Origin: Scandinavium sp002470465 | Lineage (GTDB): Bacteria; Pseudomonadota; Gammaproteobacteria; Enterobacterales; Enterobacteriaceae | Direction: 5' to 3' | Assembly: GCF_040750395.1 (NCBI RefSeq) | Contig: NZ_JBFLVD010000002.1 | Span: 1-64,000, forward strand | Length of the DNA: 64,000 bases | Shown: positions 42,306 through 51,436 of the stretch, in pieces | How positions within the stretch are numbered: position 1 is the stretch's first letter | How the letters are laid out: every line of letters starts with the position of its first letter | Program-made: the position numbers and the translations under genes | Notes under the pieces: generated by a model | Seen by the model: only the letters and a program-made list of their open reading frames with translations | Told to the model about the DNA's origin: nothing | Database searches by the model: none

Positions 42306-43103
42306 TTACAGTAGAGTGTCCAGGTCTGCCCGGTAAATGTCCTGTACCAGCAGAGCGGGGATCCGTTTTTGGGTGTCGTAGCGAACTTCTTCAGGGGCCA
42401 GCAGCTTGAGGACGTCGGTTTTTGTCTGCTCTTCGGCCTGGATCCTGTCACTTTCGGCGATCTCCAGCTCGTTAAACACTTTGTGGATAAGCGCCGGCGT
42501 TTCAAAAATACAGTGGGTGACGGTGGCTGATTTGACCTGCGCCTGAACCCTGTCGAAGTGAAACACGTTTTCGTTGAACCGGTTGTCGCGCCGCGGGCCG
42601 GACTGTCGGGCGTGGGGCTGCTGGATGCCCCAGATCAGGGCCTGGCGAAACTCTTTTTCAAGCGATTTAAGAATGTCCCTTTTTTCGTTTTCCGGTGCCT
42701 CGGTGACGTGCTGCAGGCTGTTGTGCAGGATCTCCACCAGCTCCGGTAACTGGGCGTCGTTGCCGCAGCCGTCGGCGTAACCCAGCTCCTGGAGCAGACT
42801 TTTATCTGTCTCCTCGTCCTCCACGGTGATGCCATAGCGGGCAAGCTGAATGCTGCTCTGGATCCGCAGGGAATGACGTTCCTGAAAGGCCAGCGGGTGG
42901 CCATCAACATAGCAGGGCAGCAGCCGCTGAGCGTTAAGCAGGCTAAGCCCCTCTGCGCCATGGCTGAAAATAACCCCCTCCTCACAGGGGGCTTTTGCAG
43001 GGGAGAAGAACTGACCGCTGTCGACATCGAAAATGACGGTTTCATTGTCACCCAGCACCCGACGCGAGCGCTGTTCTGGCCAGTAAAGGTTTAAAGTGAT
43101 CAT
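42306..43103 (-). CDS. T6SS-associated protein, TagK-like
   Basis: 265 aa. Residues 1-95 look like an FHA-type beta sandwich (ITLNLYWPEQ, RVLGDNE, FDVDSGQFFSP, LRIQSSIQLARYGI). An acidic stretch and a helical C-terminal half with KEFRQALIWG follow. Position between PAAR and TagJ matches the TagK proteins of Salmonella-type clusters. Named by position and layout only, so the assignment is moderate. The phospho-threonine-binding serine/arginine set of true FHA domains is not obvious. Start ATG at 43103. Confidence 0.65.
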   Translation of the reverse strand: MITLNLYWPEQRSRRVLGDNETVIFDVDSGQFFSPAKAPCEEGVIFSHGAEGLSLLNAQRLLPCYVDGHPLAFQERHSLRIQSSIQLARYGITVEDEETDKSLLQELGYADGCGNDAQLPELVEILHNSLQHVTEAPENEKRDILKSLEKEFRQALIWGIQQPHARQSGPRRDNRFNENVFHFDRVQAQVKSATVTHCIFETPALIHKVFNELEIAESDRIQAEEQTKTDVLKLLAPEEVRYDTQKRIPALLVQDIYRADLDTLL

Positions 43104-43105
43104 GC

Positions 43106-43363
43106 CTAGCCTATAAACACATCGCCCGAGCCACTACAGATGGCGGCACCACAGCCGGTGCAGTCACCCAGCCGAGCCGCGGGACTGTTGTTGATGAACA
43201 CGGTACCGGAGCCGGATGCAACGGCGCTTCCGCCATGAAGGGCGCATGCGGCGGCGCTTCCCAGCATGGCCGCGGGTATGCTGTTGATAAAGACGTTCCC
43301 GGAACCGCTGACGACCGCGCCGCCGTGACAGATGGCATCGCCTAAGCGTGCTGCATTTTGCAT
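43106..43363 (-). CDS. PAAR-domain spike tip protein
   Basis: 85 aa, a bare PAAR domain that caps the VgrG trimer. Two copies of a GSGNVFINSIPAAMLG / GSGTVFINNSPAARLG repeat are seen. Histidines (ICHGG, ALHGG) and cysteines (CTGCGAAIC) can hold the tip zinc. No effector extension. Directly upstream of the tagK-like gene (2 bases) and 67 bases downstream of vgrG. Confidence 0.92.
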   Translation of the reverse strand: MQNAARLGDAICHGGAVVSGSGNVFINSIPAAMLGSAAACALHGGSAVASGSGTVFINNSPAARLGDCTGCGAAICSGSGDVFIG

Positions 43364-43430
43364 ATAACCTCTCCTTTATGGATTAAGGGTAAATCCGCCC
43401 GCCGAAGCGGAGAGCGGAAAGGGGTGACGA

Positions 43431-46109
43431 TCAGGGTGGCGGAGTCCTCGTCGGTGTGACGGTTGGCGTTTCCGTCGGTGTCTCCGTCGGACTCTCCGTT
43501 GGGCTCTCCGTCGGACTCTCCGTTGGGCTCTCCGTCGGACTCTCCGTTGGGCTCTCGGTCGGACTTTCCGTCGGGCTCTCGGTCGGGCTCTCGGTCGGGC
43601 TTTCCGTCGGGCTCTCGGTTGGGCTCTCGGTCGGGCTTTCCGTCGGGCTCTCGGTTGGGCTCTCGGTCGGACTTTCCGTCGGGCTCTCGGTCGGACTTTC
43701 CGTCGGGCTTTCGGTTGGGCTTTCGGTTGGGCTTTCCGTCGGGCTCTCGGTTGGGCTCTCGGTTGGGCTTTCCGTCGGGCTCTGAGTTGGGCTTTCCGTA
43801 GGCGTAACGGTTGGCGTCACCGTCGGCGTATCCGTTGGTGGCGGAGGCGGCGGAGGAGGTGGTGGTCCAGGCGGCAACGGCGGTAACGGAAGCGGCAGAG
43901 CCATCAGGCCAAAGACCGGGATTAATCCCGCCAGGCTGGAGAGTGCGGCCAGGCCACCGCCTGCACCACCGCCTCCGCCGTTGCCGCAGCAGTCGTCATT
44001 GTCACCTGGGTTGATTTGTACCTCACCGCCCTGAATGATGACTTTGTCAGAGCCGATGATTTTGATGGTTTTCGCGCTCAGCGTCAGGATGCCGCCCGAA
44101 CCCAGGGCCATTGCGCCACCCGCAACCATCGTTAACGCGCCGCCGGCAGCGGTCTGCCAGGCACCTCCCACGGACTCGGCATGATAGCCGCCGACGTTGA
44201 TTAAGTTCGCGCCCCCTACGTTTGTAGCATTCATCCCACCGACGTTCAGACTGTTGGCTGCGCCAATGGCCTCTGTACGTGCTAGGCCCACGACCAGACC
44301 GTAGGTTAGCCCGATGGTGTTGCTGTAGCCGCCACCGATGATTTTTGAGTAGTCGGCCCCCACGCTCATGCTGCGGCTGACACCGATGATTTCCGATGCG
44401 TTAGCCCCGACGCTTTTGCTGTAGTTCGCGTTGACGATTTTGTCGTAATTCGCCCCCACGCTGACGTTACGGTTGGCACCGATTACCGTTTCTGCGTTTG
44501 CTCCGATGGTCTGGGACTCATCGTTCTTGGTCACACGCACCATGTTACGCTCGGCCTGTTCCCAGTACTGCTCCTGGCCAGGCTTGTCTTCAAAGCGGAT
44601 GCCGTTGTAGTTGGTGCGACCGCCGCCGACCGTGCGGCTTATCATGCCGCTCTGGGTGCTGTTGACCGGCAGATCCCACGGCGGCATGGTGACGTTGTTG
44701 TAGAGGCTGCCGATGATCAGCGGGCGATCGGGGTCGCCGTTGATGAAGTCGACGATCACCTCGTGGCCGATACGCGGGATGTAGATCCCTCCGAAGTTAT
44801 TGCCTGCCCAGGCCTGGCTGACGCGCAGCCAGCAGGAGTCCGATTCGCGGTTTTGCCCATAGCGATCCCAGACAAAGCGTACCTTGACCCGCCCGTATTC
44901 ATCGGTCCAGATCTCTTCGCCCGGCGGACCAACGACGATGGCCGTCTGCGGGCCACGGGTGCGTGGACGCTTAATGGTTAACGGGTGGCGATAAATCTTG
45001 CTGGTGGGCTGCACGGTAAAATCGCAGTGGTAGGTGAATATCTCCACGCCGCTGACCTGCGGGACCTCAGTGATCCGCAGGCTGCTTGCCAGCACCATAT
45101 ATTCCCGGTTGGCCTTTTCGAGCGGATAGTTCGTCAGGGTAAAGTTGCAGCCGCAGACGATGCCGCGAACCTCTCCACTGCCGGTTGCCCGTGAGCCTTC
45201 TGCGCCGCGTTCTTCCATGCGCACGCTGGCCAGCATTTCGCCCACCGAGGGCTGCTCGTAGTCACCGGGCCAGTGGAACACTTCCATCTGGTTGTAGACG
45301 GTGTTACGCGGCTTCGTGTCGATGGCGGAAATATCGGCGCGGGAGCGGGTGAAGTCGTAGTCGTTGGTTAGCCAGCTTCCGCTGACGATAGTCTCCTGGT
45401 GATGGAAGTGGTCGATATACTCTTCACCGGCCTTCGGGTCGTCCGGCACGTAGCTGATGGTGTGGTAGGCCTCGCTGAAATAGGGGCGATGGGCACCGAC
45501 GTGATCGACCAGGATAAGCTTATGCTTATGATCGCTGTGTTCAAAAAACCAGTAAATTCCCCACTCTTCCATTAACCGTTCGATAAACGCGAAATCGGTT
45601 TCACCGTACTGAACCTGAAAATCAAGTTTTGGGTAATTGGCCGATAAGCGTTTCTCTACCGGATAATGATATTCACCCAGTACCTCATCAAGAATATCCA
45701 CCACACTTTTCTGCTGGAATATTTTGAAGTCTGAAGTCAGCTCCGTAATATGTAACCAGGGCCGCAGAATAATTTCATACATGGCCTGGTTGGCGTCCCG
45801 GCCAATATATCTTGCTTTCTGGACTACTCCTGAGATTTCACGGGTGCCTTTACCGACATAGCTCACTTCATCCAGCCCATTGCCATCCAGCTCGATTTCA
45901 ATGGTCATCTCTTTGCCGAGCAGCGCCTTGATATCAATATTGGACGCGGACTGCCAGGAGATCGCAGGATTAGCAGGTGTTTTGGCGGTAATCGACCATG
46001 TATAAAGCGTGGAAAAGGCTTCTTCGCCATCCAGCTTTGACAGGACTAGAGCAGGCTCTCCCAGCAAGTAAGGCATTGCCGGGCTGCTCAGGCTGATTGT
46101 ACGCGACAT
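43431..46109 (-). CDS. vgrG: T6SS spike VgrG (TssI) with C-terminal PTES repeat tail
   Basis: 892 aa. The N-terminal gp27-like part runs to about residue 380 and is followed by the gp5 OB fold (WTDEYGRVKVRFVWDRYGQ, SCWLRVSQAWAG, IPRIGHEVIVDFINGDPDRPLIIG). Next comes a beta-helix of VGAN/IGAN repeats and the usual DUF2345-like strand set ending in QINPG. After this stand a CC-GG-rich linker, a hydrophobic stretch (GLIPVFGLMALPLPLPPLPPG), ten prolines, and a Pro-Thr-Glu-Ser tail of about 130 residues. No enzymatic effector domain is seen. ATG at 46109 was chosen for the family start MSRTISLSSPAM; the frame opens at 46151. Confidence 0.95.
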   Translation of the reverse strand: MSRTISLSSPAMPYLLGEPALVLSKLDGEEAFSTLYTWSITAKTPANPAISWQSASNIDIKALLGKEMTIEIELDGNGLDEVSYVGKGTREISGVVQKARYIGRDANQAMYEIILRPWLHITELTSDFKIFQQKSVVDILDEVLGEYHYPVEKRLSANYPKLDFQVQYGETDFAFIERLMEEWGIYWFFEHSDHKHKLILVDHVGAHRPYFSEAYHTISYVPDDPKAGEEYIDHFHHQETIVSGSWLTNDYDFTRSRADISAIDTKPRNTVYNQMEVFHWPGDYEQPSVGEMLASVRMEERGAEGSRATGSGEVRGIVCGCNFTLTNYPLEKANREYMVLASSLRITEVPQVSGVEIFTYHCDFTVQPTSKIYRHPLTIKRPRTRGPQTAIVVGPPGEEIWTDEYGRVKVRFVWDRYGQNRESDSCWLRVSQAWAGNNFGGIYIPRIGHEVIVDFINGDPDRPLIIGSLYNNVTMPPWDLPVNSTQSGMISRTVGGGRTNYNGIRFEDKPGQEQYWEQAERNMVRVTKNDESQTIGANAETVIGANRNVSVGANYDKIVNANYSKSVGANASEIIGVSRSMSVGADYSKIIGGGYSNTIGLTYGLVVGLARTEAIGAANSLNVGGMNATNVGGANLINVGGYHAESVGGAWQTAAGGALTMVAGGAMALGSGGILTLSAKTIKIIGSDKVIIQGGEVQINPGDNDDCCGNGGGGGAGGGLAALSSLAGLIPVFGLMALPLPLPPLPPGPPPPPPPPPPTDTPTVTPTVTPTESPTQSPTESPTESPTESPTESPTESPTESPTESPTESPTESPTESPTESPTESPTESPTESPTESPTESPTESPTESPTESPTESPTESPTESPTESPTESPTETPTETPTVTPTRTPPP
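43441..43836. repeat. 33 tandem 12-bp repeats encoding the VgrG tail
   Basis: Thirty-three consecutive 12-base units in register. Units 5-30 encode PTES (one is PTQS); the flanking units encode PTET, PTVT and similar. Synonymous third-base patterns form higher-order repeats; for example, a 24-base doublet occurs about three times near 43489-43560. Every unit is a multiple of three, so slippage changes tail length but keeps the frame. Confidence 0.95.
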
Positions 46110-46260
46110 GTAAATACCTGAAACGTTGTAGATAATTTTAGCCCTGCGCACACGGCGTGTGAGCAGGACGATGATTGTTTACTGGCGATCGACGCCTCTA
46201 TTTTTTCGTCATGCGGTCGTCTCCCTCTGAAATATGTTTCCATCACCTTGTCTATCCCTG

Positions 46261-49200
46261 TTAATTATCAGTGGGACACTCAAAACCCTTTAACAGGCTG
46301 GAGAGCGTACTGTTATCAGACACCATTCCACCGAGGGTGATATCCATCCGGCGCTTATCGACAAAATAAGTCAGCAAGATATTTCCGTTGTCGTCTGTCT
46401 GGCGCAGCGCAGCCTGATCCATCCAGCGGAACAGAGCCCATGGGCTATTTAGTGAAACCGGAGAGGCGCTGCCGGGTAACGCGGGCAGGGCGCTGATATT
46501 GATGTTGGTACTGCCGTTGGTGCCTGGCCAGTTAAACAGCCACGGAACAACCGGGCCGTGAATGTAGCGGAACGGACTGCCGCCGATGTTCATATTGAGC
46601 TGCACGATAGCGGGATCCATATACGCAACGGAAAGCGTCGGCGTCAGCTGCATCTTTTTGCCGTCATCGCTGCTGAAGAAGGCGTTACGGATCCGGGTTA
46701 CCTGCTGGAAAAACGCCAGATTGCCTTCCGACTGCGTGCCCTTATAGCGCCAGACGGGCTGCGAGGTGTCGACTTTATCGGCCAGATTCTGCTTAAACCA
46801 GCTGTCGACCAGCCCGTCCCGGGCAAAGAACTGCCTGAAATCATGAAGCGTGACTTCCTGCGCTGACTCGCGGAACGGATAGCGGTTGGCCAGCGTTTCC
46901 CGGCATACCGCGCCGAGGTTGCTGTCCACATTTTTACTGTTGCTGGCGAGCACCTGAGCCTGCACTTTCTGCGATGCGCCACGAATGAAGGGTTCAACGA
47001 CCGTGCGGAACGGGGTGGGCCAGGTCTGCGCCTGAATGCCGATGCGCATGCTGGTATCGGGCATCACCGGCGTTTCACCGTTGCTGAGGTTGTTGCTGGT
47101 GACAACAAACAGCGTGTACAGCTCGCCAAGCGTTGACGAAAGCTTATTGAGCTGGGAGCCGGGCAAGCCTGGCAGACTGCTTTCCATCGCGAGGGCGTTG
47201 CCCTGGCCGTTGACGAACTCATGCAGGGCGCGAAAACGGTCGTCCACCTCTGACCGGGTCAACTTCTTAATTAAGGCATCGGCCGCGTCATCCAGCTTTT
47301 TGGCCTGGCTGACCAGTCGGTTGTTGGTGAGGCGGTTATTACCGTCGTCGAGCAGCTCCGGCAGGTTTTTATCCTTCTGCACCAGCGTGGTTTGTTCGAC
47401 GGAGACGCGGGCCAGGTTGACCAGCGGCGAGTTCGGTGAGGCGAGGATTCGCAACAGATAGATATCGCCTGCCAGCGGGGAACCGCCGGAGGAAACCTCA
47501 TCAAGCGGGATGAGCCGAATGCTGTCCAGCAGACGGCTCCACAGGCTACTGTATTCACGCAGATAGAGCCGAAGCACTCCTTCGCGGACCGTCAAAGGAT
47601 TGGGTGCTGCTTCCGTTTTCGTACCCATTACCCACTGATCTTCACGCTGTAGCTGGGTGATGAGGAGGAGAAACTTTTTTTTTATCAGCATCTGGTACCC
47701 GGCCCGGGTAAAAAAACCAGGGATACCGTCGCGTGCCAGCTGCTCATCGGTGACGGTAAAGATTTGCGCGCTGCTATCCCCGGTCATTTTGTCGAGCGTC
47801 ATCGGCTCTGGCGCCTGGGCGAGCTCCACGGACTTTACGCGCTGGTAAAGCCTGGCGTTAAGCGAGCGCTGACCCAGGGCTGCGCGGGCCTGAGCGATCA
47901 GCGTGGTATCCGCTTTTTGCCCATATTGCAGCCACTTCTCTCCGGCGAACAGGGCGCTCAGGTGGGCCTGGAATACGCTCTCATCGCCGTAGGCCGTCAG
48001 CTTGTCCTGGCTGTCCCATTGCTGAGTTAAGGCTACGCTAAGCCATTCGTTGCTGGCCTGGCCCTGGCCAAAAATGCCCAGATAGATTTTGAGCGCCTGA
48101 TACAGCTGTTCGTCGTTCTCACTCTTATCCTGAAGTGCTGCATTCAGCGATGCACTTGCCTGGTTCTGCAACGCTGGCAGGAAAAAACGCTCCAGCATAT
48201 AGCGGTACAAACCATTGGCGTGCTCGGCCACCGGTTTACCGGTATACAGCCCGTAGCGATAGTCCAGCGCCGGGTCCAGCAGATTCAGGGGGTCAAACTC
48301 CGGCAAATCGCGGGCCATCGCCAGCAGGCCGGCGAGGATTTTGCCTTCCGGAAGCTGTTTTAACGGCGCGACGGCTTTTTCCAGCTGCTGCGTTTTGGCG
48401 ATTACCGCATCGAGATAAGTCGAGTTGTTGTCATAGCTCAGGGTTAGCCCGCGGATCAGGATCACCGCCAGCAGCAGCAGGGCGATATGGCTGAACAGAC
48501 GCTGCATACGAAAACGCGTCGCCTCGCGGAAGTTTGGCGTGGCGAGGGTGGCGTCCTTGACGATCACGTCGGCAAAAAGCTGTCTGAGGAAGTAGTGTTT
48601 GCCCCACACCGTACTCTGAAGCACCTCTTCCTCCGGGATTGCCTGCTCGGCGCTGAACGCCGCGGTTTCTGGCTGGTCGCTGACAAAATAGCGCCGCCAG
48701 CGAGAGACCACCGTTTTGTGATTGTGCAGGCGGGTATCAGCCTGCTGGCAGCTGCTGCTGAAGTAGACCCCGCGGAAGCTGGCGCAGAACTGGGTTTCGT
48801 CATAGCGGGAGCTGAAAAACGCCTGCTGTAAAAAATCCGCCACTTCGTTGCACAGCAGCTGAAAGTCCAGCGGGAAGGTGTACATCGCCTTGCGATCCTG
48901 AAGTGAATACTCCTCCTGCTGGCGAGGGTGGAGGGTGCTCGCCAGCCGCTGCTGCAGCACGTCCAGCTCGCTGGAAATTTTTTGCTGGAGCCCGTTGGTG
49001 GAGGTGTTGACCATTTCACCCCACGGGAAAGTGACGCCCCACACCTGGTCGCGGGCTTCGCGGGTCATGCTGCGAAACCAGGGCTCAAAGCCGCTCAAGT
49101 GGTCTACTTTGGTGATCGTGACGTAGACCGGGAAATGAACGCCGAGCTGCTGGCGGAGTTCGGCGAGTCGGGCGCGCAGGCGCGTTGCCAGCGCCAGCTT

Positions 49201-50076
49201 GCTCTCTTTTGAGCCCTGAAGAAGATCGGCCGCAGGAACGGCGACGATCGCGCCGTTGATCCCGTCGCGGGCGCGGTATTTGTGCAGCGTTTTCAGCAGA
49301 TGCTGCCATTCGTCGTCGGCGGCCTCGCTGCTGATGTATTTGCCTGCGGTATCCAGAAACAGCGCGTCGTTGCCAAACCAGCATTCGCAGCTGGCGGTCG
49401 GTGGGTTCTGTTGGCTGGTGCGGCTGAGCTGCTCCGGCAAGGGGAAGTCCTGCCCTGAGGCGATAACCAGCGAGGTCTTACCGGAGTTTTCATCGCCCAG
49501 CAGCACATACCAGGGGATCGTTTCGGGCAGAATGCCTGGCAGCAGCAGCGTCCACCAGCGCTTCCAGTGGGTGCGGGCCCGGCTGGTTAACGCCACGGCA
49601 TGGCGGATTTGGCGGGTAATAAAGGTATATTTTTCCGCCGGACTGACCGCCGGTTTTCCCACGCCTTTCAGGCGATTCAACAGCGCCGGATTGTGGATAA
49701 GCGCCACCACCAGCAGCCAAAGGGCATAGAGCAGGACCACCAGCCAGATGACGGCGACGATCGCCAGCCGCCGCGACGGCGCGGTGAGCGGATAGCTTTT
49801 CCCGGCCAGCAGCCACGGTCCGGCCACCCAAACCAGCACGCTGGCGCTCAGGGCCAGCGGGATGAAGAACGGAATGCGCCACCACAGGCGGGCGATCCAA
49901 AGCCATGCCACCAGGATACACAGGCAGCGCGCACTGACGGATTCGAGCGGATGTGCCTCGCCGAAGCCGGAGAATGGGCCGAGATACCAGATGGCCGCCG
50001 CCGCCAGCAGGGCGCAGAGCAACAGCATCAGAAACTTCAGGTTGTGGGTGGAGAATAATCGACTCAAGTAAGACAT
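46261..50076 (-). CDS. tssM: T6SS membrane-complex protein TssM (IcmF)
   Basis: 1271 aa. Two N-terminal TM helices (about residues 15-35 and 42-95) are followed by a cytoplasmic NTPase-like domain with Walker A GDENSGKTSLV near residue 200 and TKVDHL. A third TM (LFSHIALLLLAVILIRGL) precedes the large periplasmic part, which ends in the IcmF C-terminal beta domain that binds TssJ. The start MSYLSRLFSTHNL at 50076 lies 13 bases after the tssL stop. Walker A looks intact. Confidence 0.95.
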   Translation of the reverse strand: MSYLSRLFSTHNLKFLMLLLCALLAAAAIWYLGPFSGFGEAHPLESVSARCLCILVAWLWIARLWWRIPFFIPLALSASVLVWVAGPWLLAGKSYPLTAPSRRLAIVAVIWLVVLLYALWLLVVALIHNPALLNRLKGVGKPAVSPAEKYTFITRQIRHAVALTSRARTHWKRWWTLLLPGILPETIPWYVLLGDENSGKTSLVIASGQDFPLPEQLSRTSQQNPPTASCECWFGNDALFLDTAGKYISSEAADDEWQHLLKTLHKYRARDGINGAIVAVPAADLLQGSKESKLALATRLRARLAELRQQLGVHFPVYVTITKVDHLSGFEPWFRSMTREARDQVWGVTFPWGEMVNTSTNGLQQKISSELDVLQQRLASTLHPRQQEEYSLQDRKAMYTFPLDFQLLCNEVADFLQQAFFSSRYDETQFCASFRGVYFSSSCQQADTRLHNHKTVVSRWRRYFVSDQPETAAFSAEQAIPEEEVLQSTVWGKHYFLRQLFADVIVKDATLATPNFREATRFRMQRLFSHIALLLLAVILIRGLTLSYDNNSTYLDAVIAKTQQLEKAVAPLKQLPEGKILAGLLAMARDLPEFDPLNLLDPALDYRYGLYTGKPVAEHANGLYRYMLERFFLPALQNQASASLNAALQDKSENDEQLYQALKIYLGIFGQGQASNEWLSVALTQQWDSQDKLTAYGDESVFQAHLSALFAGEKWLQYGQKADTTLIAQARAALGQRSLNARLYQRVKSVELAQAPEPMTLDKMTGDSSAQIFTVTDEQLARDGIPGFFTRAGYQMLIKKKFLLLITQLQREDQWVMGTKTEAAPNPLTVREGVLRLYLREYSSLWSRLLDSIRLIPLDEVSSGGSPLAGDIYLLRILASPNSPLVNLARVSVEQTTLVQKDKNLPELLDDGNNRLTNNRLVSQAKKLDDAADALIKKLTRSEVDDRFRALHEFVNGQGNALAMESSLPGLPGSQLNKLSSTLGELYTLFVVTSNNLSNGETPVMPDTSMRIGIQAQTWPTPFRTVVEPFIRGASQKVQAQVLASNSKNVDSNLGAVCRETLANRYPFRESAQEVTLHDFRQFFARDGLVDSWFKQNLADKVDTSQPVWRYKGTQSEGNLAFFQQVTRIRNAFFSSDDGKKMQLTPTLSVAYMDPAIVQLNMNIGGSPFRYIHGPVVPWLFNWPGTNGSTNINISALPALPGSASPVSLNSPWALFRWMDQAALRQTDDNGNILLTYFVDKRRMDITLGGMVSDNSTLSSLLKGFECPTDN

Positions 50077-50089
50077 TCCGTTGTGGCTC

Positions 50090-51436
50090 TTAATAGGTGA
50101 CAAACATTTCAACGCGACGGTTTCGTGCCCGACCGGCTGCATCCTGATTGCTTTGCAGCGGCTGCCGTTCTCCCATCCCCTCAATACGAATTTTGCTCGC
50201 AGGAATGCCCGCGCTGATCAACAGGTTAGCGACGCTGTTCGCCCTCTGCTCCGACAGGGCCTGGTTATTCCTGATGCCAGGTTTGTTGATCGGCATGGCG
50301 TCGGTATGACCGACGATCAACACTTCGCCGTTGACCCGGCGGATCTCCGTGGCGACGCGCCCGAGGATCGCCGTCATTTCCGGTTTCACCTGTACGGAGC
50401 CTGATTCAAACATTGAATCGCCGCTGAAGATGACCTTGCTCTGCTGGCTGGTTTCATCGACCGCCACCTGCTTTTTCGCAATCTCCGCTTTCAGCAGAAC
50501 GGCCAGGCGCAGACGTTGCACAGGCGCTGCCGGGGCGATGCGGGTCATGGCGTCAATACGCGCGGTCAGCGCATGCTCTTTCACCAGCAAATGGTATTTG
50601 CACCAGATAAAGGTGCCAGCGGTGAGCAACGTGACCAGCAGCAGCGTGCCCCGCACGGGCACGAAAATCCGCGCCCGGCGCTTGATCTCCTGTCGCTCCG
50701 GCAGACCGAGCGGCGACAGCTCTGGCGAGACTTTACTGAGCGTGTTTTGCAGCAGGGCCAGCAGGCGCTGGCGAATGCGCATCAACTGGCGATCGCCATC
50801 CTCGACGATGCTGTAACGGCCCTCAAAGCCCAGTGCCAGAATGCGCAACATGATGTCGAGCACGTCGGCGTAGTCGTGAGGCTGCATCGACAGGCGCCCG
50901 GCGAGCAGGAAGAATTTGTTACCGCCGTCGTTATCGCCTTCAAAATGGTTAAGCAGGTTGCTGCGCGCCCAGCCTGAGCTGATGCCCCACGGAGAGGCGT
51001 GCGCCGCTTCATCGAGCGCGGTACACAGGCAGTAACGCACGATGGTCATTTTCTTCCATGGAATATCGACCTCTTCACAAATCACCGTGAAGACGTTGAT
51101 TTCGCTGGCGAGCGTACGTTTGAGTACCTCGACCTGGCTGCTGTCGGCGATCTCCAGCGGCATTTCACTCAGCGCTCGCAGCAGCGGTTGGCTGGCCTCC
51201 AGCAGCGGATTGCTGGCCGCATTTACCCGCAGCACCCGCTGCTGAATGCTCTCGCCCTTCAGGCTGGCTTCATTCAGGGCGAGGCTCACGGTCGGCTGCG
51301 CCGGAGCGTGCCCCGACCCGGCGTTGACGGCAGACGTGTTCAGAGGACTTTCTGCGGACTCATCGAGCAAAAACTTGCCCAGCGCCTGCAGGCTTTGCTC
51401 GTTGTCATCGGTCATCTCTGCGATGCTGTCGCTCAT
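50090..51436 (-). CDS. tssL: T6SS membrane-complex protein TssL with OmpA-like domain
   Basis: 448 aa. The N-terminal DotU/TssL cytoplasmic domain has NPLLEASQPLLRALSEMP and CTALDEAAHASPWG. A single TM follows (GTLLLVTLLTAGTFIW, about residue 275), then a periplasmic OmpA C-terminal peptidoglycan-binding domain (GHTDAMP, LSEQRANSVANLLI, RNRRVEM). This is the 'evolved' TssL that anchors the complex to the cell wall without TagL. Its ATG overlaps the tssK stop by one base (TGATG). Confidence 0.95.
   Translation of the reverse strand: MSDSIAEMTDDNEQSLQALGKFLLDESAESPLNTSAVNAGSGHAPAQPTVSLALNEASLKGESIQQRVLRVNAASNPLLEASQPLLRALSEMPLEIADSSQVEVLKRTLASEINVFTVICEEVDIPWKKMTIVRYCLCTALDEAAHASPWGISSGWARSNLLNHFEGDNDGGNKFFLLAGRLSMQPHDYADVLDIMLRILALGFEGRYSIVEDGDRQLMRIRQRLLALLQNTLSKVSPELSPLGLPERQEIKRRARIFVPVRGTLLLVTLLTAGTFIWCKYHLLVKEHALTARIDAMTRIAPAAPVQRLRLAVLLKAEIAKKQVAVDETSQQSKVIFSGDSMFESGSVQVKPEMTAILGRVATEIRRVNGEVLIVGHTDAMPINKPGIRNNQALSEQRANSVANLLISAGIPASKIRIEGMGERQPLQSNQDAAGRARNRRVEMFVTY

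Noticed and set aside
42306..42600. Effector or immunity role for the TagK-like protein
   Set aside because: It has an FHA-like layout and a conserved place among structural/accessory T6SS genes, and no toxin motif.
43456..43801. Plus-strand frames encoding repeats of GVSVGLSVGL or SPSDSPLG type
   Set aside because: They are the antisense reading of the 12-bp repeats of vgrG, open only because the repeat has no stop in any frame.
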